Shown: positions 23,374 through 31,135 of the stretch, piece by piece | Layout: the number at the start of each line of letters is the position of its first letter | How positions within the stretch are numbered: the stretch's first letter is position 1 | Assembly (NCBI GenBank): GCA_029226935.1 | Contig: JAQXYZ010000061.1 | Coordinates: 1 to 48,316, forward strand | DNA: 48,316 nucleotides | From: Bacillota bacterium | Lineage (GTDB): Bacteria > Bacillota > Clostridia > Lachnospirales > Lachnospiraceae | Direction: 5' to 3' | Made by a program: the position numbers and the translations under genes | The notes under the pieces: model-generated | The model's input: the letters and a program-made list of their open reading frames with translations, nothing else | What the model was told of the DNA's origin: nothing | Database searches by the model: none

Positions 23374-24492
23374 TTATTCCGTCTTTGCACTGACCGCTAC
23401 TGTATTTTCTGCAAGAAAATCTGACACCTTCTCCATCAGAAGATATTCTCTGTAAGCCTCCTGATCAATTGTCGCCTTATATTCTTCCTCACTGGCATAT
23501 CCATATCCCGCATAGTTTGCAGTTTCTTCAGAAATACCTGCTGCCAGTTCCTCATCCGTAACCTCAATTCCCTCTTCATCAGCAATTGCTGCCATCATAA
23601 TATAACGCTGCGCCATGATGCGTGCCTGTTCAAGCAGCACATCCTGATAAGCATCTGCACTTCCTCCGTAAACATTGGCAACATAAGTTCCGATATCCAC
23701 GCCATAGGCACTTGCATATGCTGAGATGTTGGCTGTCAAAGTTTCATTCATTCGATTTAACATTCCCTCAGGAACATCACTAAAAGCTGCATTTTCTTCC
23801 AAAGTCATGATTGCAGCGTTCAGCTTGTCACTTTCAAAGCTCTCTTTTGTCTGCTCTGTCAGAATATCCCGCAGATAATTTCTGTATTCCTCTACATTGC
23901 TGCATTCCTCAATGCCAAGCCCTGCAACATACTCATCCGTAAGTTCAGGTTTTTCCAGTACACTGATGCTGTTTACAGTCACTGTAAAGACCACATCCTT
24001 GCCTGCCAGATCCGGATTTGTGTAGGGATCAGGGAAGGTCAGGGGAATGTCCTTCGTCTCCCCAATTTTCATTCCTACAACCCCATCTTCAAAACCGTCA
24101 ATAAAGCTTCCTGAACCTATTTCCAGATCATATCCCTGAGCGGTTCCTCCCTCAAACGCAACTCCATCCAGCTTTCCTTCATAGTCAATGTTTGCCACGT
24201 CTCCTACCTCTACGGCACGGTCTGTTACCGGTGTGGATGCAGCATCCTGTGCAAGAAGAAAATCAATATAACCTTGAAGGTACTCATCGGTTACCTCCAT
24301 CTGCTCCACCTGGACTTCTACACCTTTATAGTCCCCCAGTGTTACATAATCCTTCGCCTTAAACTCCGAAAGATACTTAATTTCTCCGCTTTTTTCTGCC
24401 TCCTGGCTTTCTTTGCTCCCACATGCCGCCAGAGAGCCTGCCATTGCAAGGCCTAATATAACTGCCAAAATTTTCTTTTTCATAAATTTCAT
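23374..24492 (-). CDS. Trigger factor-like FKBP peptidyl-prolyl isomerase lipoprotein
   Basis: 372 aa. The signal sequence ends with the lipobox SLAAC (Cys at about residue 24), so the protein is lipid-anchored outside the membrane. An FKBP domain (about 85-165) has DVANIDYEGKLDGVAFEGG and FIDGFEDGVVGMKIGE. A helical C-terminal part (about 170-370) resembles the trigger factor chaperone arm. The ribosome-binding N-terminal domain of trigger factor is absent. Likely role: folding of exported proteins at the cell surface. AAAGGAG precedes the ATG. It leads the probable operon with the NlpC/P60 and ClpX-like genes, 37 bases upstream of the former. Confidence 0.9.
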   Translation of the reverse strand: MKFMKKKILAVILGLAMAGSLAACGSKESQEAEKSGEIKYLSEFKAKDYVTLGDYKGVEVQVEQMEVTDEYLQGYIDFLLAQDAASTPVTDRAVEVGDVANIDYEGKLDGVAFEGGTAQGYDLEIGSGSFIDGFEDGVVGMKIGETKDIPLTFPDPYTNPDLAGKDVVFTVTVNSISVLEKPELTDEYVAGLGIEECSNVEEYRNYLRDILTEQTKESFESDKLNAAIMTLEENAAFSDVPEGMLNRMNETLTANISAYASAYGVDIGTYVANVYGGSADAYQDVLLEQARIMAQRYIMMAAIADEEGIEVTDEELAAGISEETANYAGYGYASEEEYKATIDQEAYREYLLMEKVSDFLAENTVAVSAKTE

Positions 24493-24718
24493 TTAGTCTC
24501 CTTTAATTTTCTGCCCAAAGGGGCCTTTCTTTTTATATCATAAAACACATTTCTGTGAAAGTGTTTCAAATGCTTTTTAATGATTATTTCATAATTATAT
24601 ACCAATCCCGTTTTCAATTCAATGAAACCCCTTGCCTATTTTCTCCAAAAATGCTAAAATGAGTCTTGCATCGCCGTCAGTTTTTATTAAATTTCTGCAG
24701 ACGGCAGGGAGGTTAAAG

Positions 24719-25195
24719 GTGAGCAAATTAGCAATCGTTTTATTAATCATACTGGCAGTTCTGATTGTTGCCGTGATTGTACTGTATTTCGTGGGTAAGA
24801 GAGCACAGAAAAAGCAGGAAGAGCAGCAGGCACAAATCGATGCCATGAAACAGACCGTTTCCATGCTGATTATAGATAAGAAACGTATGAAAATCAAAGA
24901 ATCCGGACTGCCGCAGGCAGTACTTGACCAGACTCCCAAGCTGATGAGGGGAACCAAGCTTCCCATTGTCAAAGCCAAGGTCGGTCCCCAGATTATGTCC
25001 CTTGTATGTGATGAAAAGATTTTTGACTCTGTTCCTGTCAAAAAAGAAGTTAAGGCAGTAGTCAGCGGTATCTATATCACAGATGTGAAGGGTCTCCACG
25101 GCAAGCAACAGACAGCGCCTGCTAAGAAAAAGGGCTTTTTCAAGCGCACTCTTGAAAAAGCACAGGAAAAGGCCGGTGCCAAGCCCGTTAAATAA
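24719..25195 (+). CDS. Small membrane-anchored protein of unknown function
   Basis: 158 aa from the GTG at 24719, chosen for GGGAGG 6 nt upstream; the open frame extends 29 codons further up without a ribosome site. Residues 3-25 form one membrane helix (LAIVLLIILAVLIVAVIVLYF), followed by a short coiled coil (KKQEEQQAQIDAM) and a cytoplasmic domain of about 75 residues with alternating strands, such as KLPIVKAKVGPQIMSLVCDE. The C-terminal 30 residues are strongly basic. I recognise no named domain. It is transcribed alone, divergent from the FKBP lipoprotein gene, and ends at a clear terminator. Confidence 0.8.
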   Translation: MSKLAIVLLIILAVLIVAVIVLYFVGKRAQKKQEEQQAQIDAMKQTVSMLIIDKKRMKIKESGLPQAVLDQTPKLMRGTKLPIVKAKVGPQIMSLVCDEKIFDSVPVKKEVKAVVSGIYITDVKGLHGKQQTAPAKKKGFFKRTLEKAQEKAGAKPVK

Positions 25196-25223
25196 TAACG
25201 AACCCCATTAAGATTTCAACAAG

Positions 25224-25254
25224 AAAGGATGTTCCTCCACGGAGCATCCTTTTT
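25224..25254 (+). terminator. Terminator after the small membrane protein gene
   Basis: AAAGGATG (25224-25231) pairs with CATCCTTT (25245-25252), ending in T5. It may act on both strands, since the DUF1934 gene ends at 25261. Confidence 0.8.
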
Positions 25255-25260
25255 CACTGT

Positions 25261-25701
25261 CTAAAATTCAATTCCCTCTTCTCTTGGGCGCAGTTCCATC
25301 TGCATTCTGCAATCTGCCAGATGCTGATAATTGGCTTCCAGCGAATACTCCACCTCCACACGGATATGATTTTCACTCTCTTCCACAAGAATCGATGCCG
25401 TGTCAATTCCAATCAGAACATTTCCGTAGGGAGTCGTATAACTGGTTATGTACTTGCGATTTTCTTCAAAAATCATCTGGACATTAATCAGTCCTTTTTT
25501 GGTAACCTCAAAGTATTTATCATTAAACTTGATCCTGTTTTTTGTCTTTTCCGAAAACCCCTCCATCATCTCCTCATAGAGTACATAATGGCTGCCGTTT
25601 TTCCGATAATAGTCTGCCGTTGTGATTGTTTCAAGTTCCTGCACTTCCTCCGTACTTTCTGCCTGCAGACCTTTCAGGGACAAAAATACTTCTTTTGTCA
25701 T
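25261..25701 (-). CDS. DUF1934 family protein (YwiB-like)
   Basis: 146 aa, soluble, forming a predicted lipocalin-like beta barrel. The family pattern is visible: an early SLKG, a central YVLYEE and NRIKFNDKYFEVTKKG, then FEENRKYITSYTTPYGNVLIGIDT and the closing EVEYSLE. The function is unknown in all members I know. In this window it directly follows murI (8 bases), so it belongs to the glutamate racemase transcription unit. GAGGAG precedes the ATG. Confidence 0.82.
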   Translation of the reverse strand: MTKEVFLSLKGLQAESTEEVQELETITTADYYRKNGSHYVLYEEMMEGFSEKTKNRIKFNDKYFEVTKKGLINVQMIFEENRKYITSYTTPYGNVLIGIDTASILVEESENHIRVEVEYSLEANYQHLADCRMQMELRPREEGIEF

Positions 25702-25709
25702 ATTCTTTT

Positions 25710-26531
25710 TTAATACTCCTCTATATTAATAATTTTGGCGGACAAAATTCCGTATTTAATGATGGAATTCGCAAAACGTTTGAACTTCTCTGCACCGTCA
25801 CTGACATAAAAACGATACTTATTATCCCCAAGCTTTGGTTCTTCCTCATTTAAAAGATCTGCCTTGCCTAGCAGTTCCTTTAGTTCCCGTGCTGTCTCAT
25901 AGGCGGGATTCACCAGACGTACTCCCTCTCCCATTATCTTTCCCACAGTAGATCTCAGCAGCGGATAATGGGTGCACCCCAAAATCAACGTATCGATCCC
26001 AATATCAATCAGCTCTGTCAGGTAACGCTTCGCAATCTCATCTGTAACCGGGTCCTGCAAAAGTCCCTCCTCCACAAGAGGAACGAACAGTGGACAGGCT
26101 TTCCCTACTACATTTGCATCGGGCTTAATTTCCCTTATGTATCTGGAATAAATATGACTGTTTACCGTCCCTTCCGTGGCAATCACACCGATTTTGCCGT
26201 TTGCTGTAGTCTGTGCAGCTACTCTGGCACCCGGCTTGACTACTCCGATCATGGGAAGCTCTGTCTCCTTCTCTATCTCGTCCAAAGCATAGGCGCTGGC
26301 TGTATTACATGCAACCACAATCGCCTTAACCTCCTGTGTCTGCAAAAAACGCACAATCTGTCTCGAATAACGGGTCACTGTCTCCTTAGATTTGCTTCCA
26401 TATGGCACACGGGCAGTATCTCCAAAATAGACAATCTTTTCATTTGGAATCTGGCGCATGATCTCCCTGACCACCGTCAGTCCCCCTACCCCCGAATCAA
26501 AAACCCCAATGGGTGCATTTTTATTTCTCAT
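25710..26531 (-). CDS. murI: Glutamate racemase
   Basis: 273 aa, standard length. It converts L- to D-glutamate for peptidoglycan. The two catalytic cysteines are in VACNTAS and GCTHYPL. The N-terminal Asp/Ser pair lies in GVFDSGVGGL, and YFGDTARVPYG is the conserved substrate loop. AAAGGA lies before the start. The gene follows a small hypothetical gene by 15 bases and is followed at 8 bases by the DUF1934 gene. Confidence 0.96.
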   Translation of the reverse strand: MRNKNAPIGVFDSGVGGLTVVREIMRQIPNEKIVYFGDTARVPYGSKSKETVTRYSRQIVRFLQTQEVKAIVVACNTASAYALDEIEKETELPMIGVVKPGARVAAQTTANGKIGVIATEGTVNSHIYSRYIREIKPDANVVGKACPLFVPLVEEGLLQDPVTDEIAKRYLTELIDIGIDTLILGCTHYPLLRSTVGKIMGEGVRLVNPAYETARELKELLGKADLLNEEEPKLGDNKYRFYVSDGAEKFKRFANSIIKYGILSAKIINIEEY

Positions 26532-26546
26532 TTTCTGATTCCTTTT

Positions 26547-26816
26547 CTATTTTTCGTTTTCTTTTACCTGATATACATATTCTGCAAATCGGCTTTTTAT
26601 ACGCAGCCCGCCAATTCGGACTCCCTGCAGTACGCCATCTGTTTCCTCGCCCTGCGCCTGACTGTCCTTCTGATCTGTCTGTTCTTCGTCAATTTCCATC
26701 TCCTTATCGCAGCTCTCCTCGTAGGCTTCCTGCGTAAGGCAAAGATCCGGGTACACAAATCCCCACCAGCCTAAAGTTCCAATGAATATCACAGCAGTTT
26801 CATATAATCTTTTCAT
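26547..26816 (-). CDS. Small membrane-anchored hypothetical protein
   Basis: 89 aa if translation starts at the ATG at 26816 (MKRLYETAVIFIGTLGWWG); a longer start at 26891 adds 25 polar residues. The first 20 residues form a membrane helix or uncleaved signal. The remainder is strongly acidic and polar (DKEMEIDEEQTDQKDS) with a basic end. No domain is recognised. Its stop lies 15 bases before murI, so they are likely co-transcribed. The choice of start is uncertain because neither site has a close ribosome sequence. Confidence 0.55.
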   Translation of the reverse strand: MKRLYETAVIFIGTLGWWGFVYPDLCLTQEAYEESCDKEMEIDEEQTDQKDSQAQGEETDGVLQGVRIGGLRIKSRFAEYVYQVKENEK

Positions 26817-26930
26817 ACAATCACTCTTACCTTCCTGCGATACACCTTGGCGCTGTTCCATTATCCTGTTCACAGCTGCCACCTGATTCATATATTTCCG
26901 AACCTGTTCGCTGATAAGAGTATTGCCTGT

Positions 26931-27629
26931 TTACAGACGCTTATTCAGCCTGCCCTCATTTTCAAGCCGGATCTGCTTGATAACCGCCTTTTCCTGATTG
27001 TCAATATGAATGCGGGCTGCCCTGGCTGCCCGTTCCTTATTCCGCTCCACAATACTTTCATAGATTTCTTTATGTTCCGCTATCAATGTATCATGCCGGC
27101 TTTCCTCCTTAATATAGACAAAGCGGTAGCGATACATCTGCTCTGACAGATTATTGACCAGCTGCTGAAGCCGCTGATTCCCTGTTGCCTCCACAATAAT
27201 ATCATGAAGCGCCACATCTGCCCGTGCAATTACCGAAGCATCCTTTCCTTTCGCTGCCTTCTCAAACTCTTTACAGGCTTCCCACAGGCGCCTTGTGTCC
27301 TCCTCACTGATTCTGTCACAGGCAAGCTCCACACTTAAGGCATCCAGTGCACGTCTTACTTCCAGCACATCCTTTAAGCTCTTCTCCGTAATTCGTGCCA
27401 CCTCTGCACCACGCCTGGGAATCATCACTACAAGCCCTTCCAGTTCCAGCTTCCGCATTGCCTCCCGGATTGGTGTTCTGCTGACCCCCAGCCGATTTGC
27501 AAGATGTACCTCCATCAGCCTCTCCCCCGGTTTTAACTGTCCTGTTAAAATTGCCTTGCGAAGGGTATTAAAAACCACATCCCGAAGAGGCAGAAACTCA
27601 TCAATATCCACCTGAAATTGGTTATCCAT
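26931..27629 (-). CDS. GntR-family regulator with FCD ligand domain
   Basis: 232 aa from the ATG at 27629 (GGAGG upstream). The N-terminal winged helix (about 12-78) has LKPGERLMEVHLANRLGVSRTPIREAMRKLELEGLV, the FadR-type signature. The all-helical FCD domain (about 85-220) has the metal/carboxylate ligand residues Asp in ARADVALHDIIVEATGN and later His in IAEHKEI and AARIHID. Such regulators respond to organic acids. The target is unknown. It follows ispE at 16 bases, an uncommon pairing. A TGTATACA palindrome lies in the ispE upstream region at 28617-28624 and may be a site for it. Confidence 0.9.
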   Translation of the reverse strand: MDNQFQVDIDEFLPLRDVVFNTLRKAILTGQLKPGERLMEVHLANRLGVSRTPIREAMRKLELEGLVVMIPRRGAEVARITEKSLKDVLEVRRALDALSVELACDRISEEDTRRLWEACKEFEKAAKGKDASVIARADVALHDIIVEATGNQRLQQLVNNLSEQMYRYRFVYIKEESRHDTLIAEHKEIYESIVERNKERAARAARIHIDNQEKAVIKQIRLENEGRLNKRL

Positions 27630-27645
27630 TCTGCTTCCTCCTTCC

Positions 27646-28539
27646 TTAACCTTCCTGCACCTCTGTCTTATTACCATTCTTCACAAACTCTGTCACAAAA
27701 ATCTGCCCTGCAAGCCCCTGCTCTCTGATTGCTTCACAACATTTTTCGGCAGCTTTCTTTTCTTTATAGATTCCAAATACAGTCGGTCCGCTTCCACTCA
27801 TCAGGGCATTCTCTGCGCCACCACTTAACATCTCCTTCTTGATTCTGTCAATAATCGGATATTCTTTCACGGTAACCGTTTCAAGCACATTCCCCATTCT
27901 GTCCGTAATCCCTTTCAGATTACCCTCATTGAGCGCTTTTACCATCCCATCAATGTCAGGATGGTCTGTAAGTGTATCCGCATGAAGATTTTCATACACA
28001 AACTTTGTAGAGACATTGATATCCGGCTTGGCAATCAAAAGATGTGCATCGGGTGGATCACTAAGGGGCGTAAGGATTTCCCCAATTCCCTCTGACAATG
28101 CCGTACCTCCCATGATACAATAGGGCACATCAGCCCCTATCTTTACCCCCATTTCCTTCATATCCTGAAGACTCATCCCAAGTCCAAACAGCTCATTTAA
28201 TCCGTGAAATACTGCAGCTGCATCAGTGCTTCCGCCCGCCATTCCCGCTGCAATGGGTATATTTTTGTTCAATGTGATTTCTACACCACTCTTAATGCCA
28301 TACGCATCCATAATCAGCTGCGCTGCTTTATAAATCAGGTTATTCTGATCACAGGGAAGCTCCGCATGATCCAGAGAAATCCTAATTCCTTCCCAGTCAG
28401 CTCTTTGAAAAGTCAATCTATCGTAGATTCCTACTGACTGCATAATCATCTTTACTTCGTGATATCCATCAGGACGCCTTCTGATTACATCCAGCCCCAA
28501 ATTAATCTTAGCATATGCTTTTCGTGTAATGCGATCCAT
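27646..28539 (-). CDS. ispE: 4-diphosphocytidyl-2-C-methyl-D-erythritol kinase
   Basis: About 297 aa. It phosphorylates CDP-methylerythritol in the non-mevalonate isoprenoid pathway. N-terminal KAYAKINLGLDVIRRRPDGYH and the GHMP ATP-binding loop PIAAGMAGGSTDAA are clear, and MSGSGPTVFGIY is the third conserved motif. I favour the ATG at 28539, which has GGGGGA 7-8 nt upstream; an ATG at 28554 is also possible. Transcription would come from the AT-rich region shared with the divergent gene at 28778. The GntR/FCD regulator gene follows directly. Confidence 0.95.
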   Translation of the reverse strand: MDRITRKAYAKINLGLDVIRRRPDGYHEVKMIMQSVGIYDRLTFQRADWEGIRISLDHAELPCDQNNLIYKAAQLIMDAYGIKSGVEITLNKNIPIAAGMAGGSTDAAAVFHGLNELFGLGMSLQDMKEMGVKIGADVPYCIMGGTALSEGIGEILTPLSDPPDAHLLIAKPDINVSTKFVYENLHADTLTDHPDIDGMVKALNEGNLKGITDRMGNVLETVTVKEYPIIDRIKKEMLSGGAENALMSGSGPTVFGIYKEKKAAEKCCEAIREQGLAGQIFVTEFVKNGNKTEVQEG

Positions 28540-28616
28540 TTCATGATCCCCCATATCATTTAAAATCCTTTTGTAATGATCTCATGATACAATCTGATAA
28601 TTTATTCTTTTATTGT

Positions 28617-28624
28617 TGTATACA
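28617..28624. promoter_or_regulatory. TGTATACA palindrome between ispE and the DUF5610-like gene
   Basis: A perfect 8-bp palindrome in an AT-rich 238-bp divergent intergenic region, followed by related TGTA/TACA half-sites up to 28657. FadR-type GntR proteins often bind TxGTxnnACxA-like sites. The link to the regulator at 26931-27629 is inferred from proximity only. Confidence 0.25.
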
Positions 28625-28726
28625 TTATACATAGATTGTATTTATTATAGTACAATATGTAATATTACGTCAATTCTTATATTCCATCACCTTCCATAAA
28701 AAGTGACCCTTTTACCTCTAATTTAT

Positions 28727-28755
28727 TTTCAAAATATGCCGATATTTATTATACA
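28727..28755 (+). promoter_or_regulatory. Possible sigma-A-type promoter of the gene at 28778
   Basis: TTTCAA (28727-28732), 17-nt spacer, TATACA (28750-28755), only 23 bases before the start codon, with AAGGAGG in between. Confidence 0.35.
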
Positions 28756-28777
28756 AAAAACCAAGGAGGGTAAATTT

Positions 28778-29395
28778 ATGAGCGTAAACGGAGTTACAGG
28801 TGTAAGTGATGCGTACAGCGCCTATGCTGCACAGTCAAAGAACACCGAAGTCAAAACAGAAGCTTCCAAAGGAACCGGTAGTGCCTCTGCGGCGGAATCT
28901 GCCGGTGCTGTTTATGAGCCTTCGGAAGAAGCCAAAACCGCTTCTGCAAAGAAATATAAGCCCGACACCAATCTGGTTGCCAAGCTGAAAGCCGATGCAG
29001 AGGCAAGAACTGCTCAGCTTCAAAGTCTTGTGGAAAAAATGCTGACCAAACAGGGACAGACTTATGCGTCAGCTAATGACATTTGGAGCGTCTTATCAAG
29101 CGGCAACTTTACCGTTGACCCTGCTACCAAAGCGCAGGCGCAGGCTGACATCGCAGAAGATGGATATTGGGGCGTTTCTCAGACATCCCAGCGTATTTTG
29201 GATTTTGCCACAGCCCTGACCGGAGGCGATCCTGATAAGATTGAAGAAATGCGTTCTGCATTTCAGAAGGGCTATAAACAGGCTGAAAAGACCTGGGGCG
29301 GCGAACTTCCTGAAATTTCTCAGAAAACCTACGATGCCGTTATGGCCGGCTTTGACCAGCTCGCAAAGGATGCAGGTCTCACCGTAGAAGGATAA
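28778..29395 (+). CDS. DUF5610-like protein of unknown function
   Basis: 205 aa from the ATG at 28778 (AAGGAGGG 8 nt upstream); upstream open frame has no ribosome site. The first 70 residues are low-complexity, rich in Ala, Ser, Thr and Lys (SVNGVTGVSDAYSAYAAQ) and resemble the disordered start of flagellar-associated or secreted proteins, although no signal peptide is present. The C-terminal half (GYWGVSQTSQRILDFATALTG, then KGYKQAEKTWGGELPEISQKTYDAVMAGFD) resembles the DUF5610 domain, which has no proven function. It is a single gene with its own promoter and a strong terminator. The abundance of Ala/Lys codons and strong ribosome site suggest high expression. Confidence 0.75.
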   Translation: MSVNGVTGVSDAYSAYAAQSKNTEVKTEASKGTGSASAAESAGAVYEPSEEAKTASAKKYKPDTNLVAKLKADAEARTAQLQSLVEKMLTKQGQTYASANDIWSVLSSGNFTVDPATKAQAQADIAEDGYWGVSQTSQRILDFATALTGGDPDKIEEMRSAFQKGYKQAEKTWGGELPEISQKTYDAVMAGFDQLAKDAGLTVEG

Positions 29396-29426
29396 AACCT
29401 TTGTCTGAATTAAATTTTAACCTGTA

Positions 29427-29469
29427 AAAGGCTCAAGACCGAGCAGCTGCGCCGGTTTTGAGCCTTTCC
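29427..29469. terminator. Bidirectional terminator between the DUF5610-like and SPOCS genes
   Basis: AAAGGCTCAA (29427-29436) pairs with TTGAGCCTTT (29458-29467), extended by ACCG/CGGT. Both strands have flanking T/A runs, and two convergent genes end here. Confidence 0.8.
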
Positions 29470-29482
29470 CAATTTATTTGAC

Positions 29483-31051
29483 TTATCCGTTATTCTTTAC
29501 AATCAGAATTTTATCTCCCGCTTTTACATCGTCATTGACAAGATCGTTGGTCTGCCTGATGACGGATACCGGCACATAATAACGTTTTCCAATATCCCAC
29601 AGGCTCTCTCCTTCCCTGACCATATAGACTGCGATTCCCGGAAGTGACGCCATCTTTTCCATGTCAGGCTCCGATACAATCACTTGCTCCACAATCTTTT
29701 CCTGCCATTTCTGATAAACATTCGCCCTGAAGTAAAGAACACATTTTACGTCCACTTCCCCATTATCAATAATCGCTGCCGTCACCTGATCCACGGATGT
29801 CTGCACCGGATAAATGCAATTCTTATCCACACCATCCGCTTCCAGCACATAATGGAAAGGAAGGGTTCCCCTGATTACTCCATACCGGTCTTCTTCACTG
29901 CCGGACTCATAAAAAATCTGTATATTCACTATGCCTGTCAGTTCAATTCCACCCTCCACCGGCTCCTGACCTGCAAGCTGTAAATCCGTGGCAGTATGAA
30001 GGATCTTGTGCAGTACTGTTTTTTCATCTTCACATTTAAAATGGTCAGACAGCTTGGTTTTTCCACTGCTTCTTGCAAGCAGCCTCCTGAACTCTGCATC
30101 CTTTTCCACTACAGACACTTCATTTACCACTCCATATACATCAGAAAGGATGTCAATGGTTTCCTCCTCATAAATACAAATATCCAGATCCAGACAATGT
30201 TCAAAGGTAATCACTCTCTCTTCCCCGTCAAAGTCCGGTCGAACCTCCACCTCACGGTTTTCGGAGTGAAAGCTGATTTCCGGTATCATGCCTTCCTGCG
30301 CCCCCGGACAATCCAGACTTCCTGCAAAGGGCAATGCTGATTCGTAATGGCAGATTTCCATCTCATCTCCTTCCCCGCGATACACGAAAAAGGTTCTAAG
30401 TTCACCCTGTACTGCGATTTTGTCCTCAAGTACCTTAAATTCTACCGCCTCAGGCACAATCTCCGCCCAGATCATTTCAAAAATATTAGGAAAGCTTCCC
30501 GGAATTTCCACTTCCTCCTTGACTCTGAAAACATCCTTCTTTTTAATTGCCATGGAAGCAATGTCCAACGTCTTTTTTCTGAATTCTACCGGTTCCTGAC
30601 TGTAAAGATCCACTGCGGTTTCCTCATCACAGATTTCCTCACAGGAAAGCAAAAGTGTTACTATCGACTGTACACTGAGCTTTCTGGAATTGATCATCCC
30701 GATGCTGAGGTCCTCCAGCTCCCAGTTCACATTTACATTATCGCCGCCTCTTACCCCTTCCATGAAAATCATCTCATCAAAGGGAATGGATCCTTCCATT
30801 CCTGCCACATCACTTCTTCCTGATGCTCCTTTTTCCGTCAGGTAAAGTGCCCGGAAATTCAGGTGTCCTTTCACTCCCACATGGTCATCCGTTACCCTTA
30901 CTTCATCAATTACCACGGTTCCTCTATCCATGATCAGCCGCGCTGCATCCGGTCTGGAATCAGAAATGATCACGTCGTCCTCCAGAATTATCTGAGTCCT
31001 GGCCTTACATTTCATACAATCCATATGTATATTCCGTTTTATCAGCTCCAC
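29483..31051 (-). CDS. SPOCS/DUF3794 and LysM spore morphogenesis protein (SipL-like)
   Basis: 522 aa, soluble. At least two SPOCS (DUF3794) units are visible, each with an (A/V)xVxGxL-type strand: the first about 30-130, the later ones near 290-420 (KLSDHFKCEDEKTV, then GGIELTGIVNIQIFYES). The C-terminal LysM (about 470-518) has VYMVREGESLWDIGKRY and KAGDKILIV. This architecture is that of C. difficile SipL, which binds SpoIVA and links coat assembly to the forespore surface. It marks the organism as a spore former. The start is GTG at 31049-31051 with AGGGAGGT 6-7 nt upstream. A sigma-E-like promoter and a long hairpin covering the ribosome site lie between it and pyrD. Confidence 0.88.
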   Translation of the reverse strand: MELIKRNIHMDCMKCKARTQIILEDDVIISDSRPDAARLIMDRGTVVIDEVRVTDDHVGVKGHLNFRALYLTEKGASGRSDVAGMEGSIPFDEMIFMEGVRGGDNVNVNWELEDLSIGMINSRKLSVQSIVTLLLSCEEICDEETAVDLYSQEPVEFRKKTLDIASMAIKKKDVFRVKEEVEIPGSFPNIFEMIWAEIVPEAVEFKVLEDKIAVQGELRTFFVYRGEGDEMEICHYESALPFAGSLDCPGAQEGMIPEISFHSENREVEVRPDFDGEERVITFEHCLDLDICIYEEETIDILSDVYGVVNEVSVVEKDAEFRRLLARSSGKTKLSDHFKCEDEKTVLHKILHTATDLQLAGQEPVEGGIELTGIVNIQIFYESGSEEDRYGVIRGTLPFHYVLEADGVDKNCIYPVQTSVDQVTAAIIDNGEVDVKCVLYFRANVYQKWQEKIVEQVIVSEPDMEKMASLPGIAVYMVREGESLWDIGKRYYVPVSVIRQTNDLVNDDVKAGDKILIVKNNG

Positions 31052-31057
31052 AAAAAT

Positions 31058-31114
31058 ACCTCCCTAAATCATACCTGCTGTTCCGCTTACAGTATATGTA
31101 TGATTTAAGGAGGT
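31058..31114 (-). promoter_or_regulatory. Long hairpin that would sequester the SPOCS gene ribosome site in read-through RNA
   Basis: The 17-base arms at 31058-31074 and 31098-31114 are inverted repeats with one mismatch. On the minus strand the upstream arm begins ACCTCCTTAAATC and the downstream arm ends TTTAGGGAGGT, which contains the Shine-Dalgarno sequence. RNA reading through from pyrD would hide the site. RNA started at the promoter candidate at 31095-31123 would lack the blocking arm. Confidence 0.6.
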
Positions 31115-31123
31115 AAAGTATAC
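31095..31123 (-). promoter_or_regulatory. Sigma-E-like promoter candidate of the SPOCS gene
   Basis: On the minus strand, GTATACT (31117-31123), 14 nt and CATACATA (31095-31102). It matches 5 of 7 and 6 of 8 positions of the sigma-E consensus. sipL is a sigma-E gene in C. difficile, which supports it. Confidence 0.4.
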
Positions 31124-31135
31124 CTGTCTGCTGTT

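Noticed and set aside
24619-25041. 140-aa open frame on the minus strand
   Set aside because: Antisense to the small membrane protein, whose plus-strand frame has a good ribosome site, a membrane helix and a terminator.
25968-26774. 268-aa open frame on the plus strand
   Set aside because: Antisense to murI and the gene beside it, rich in Cys and His, with no ribosome site or motif; murI is certain on the other strand.
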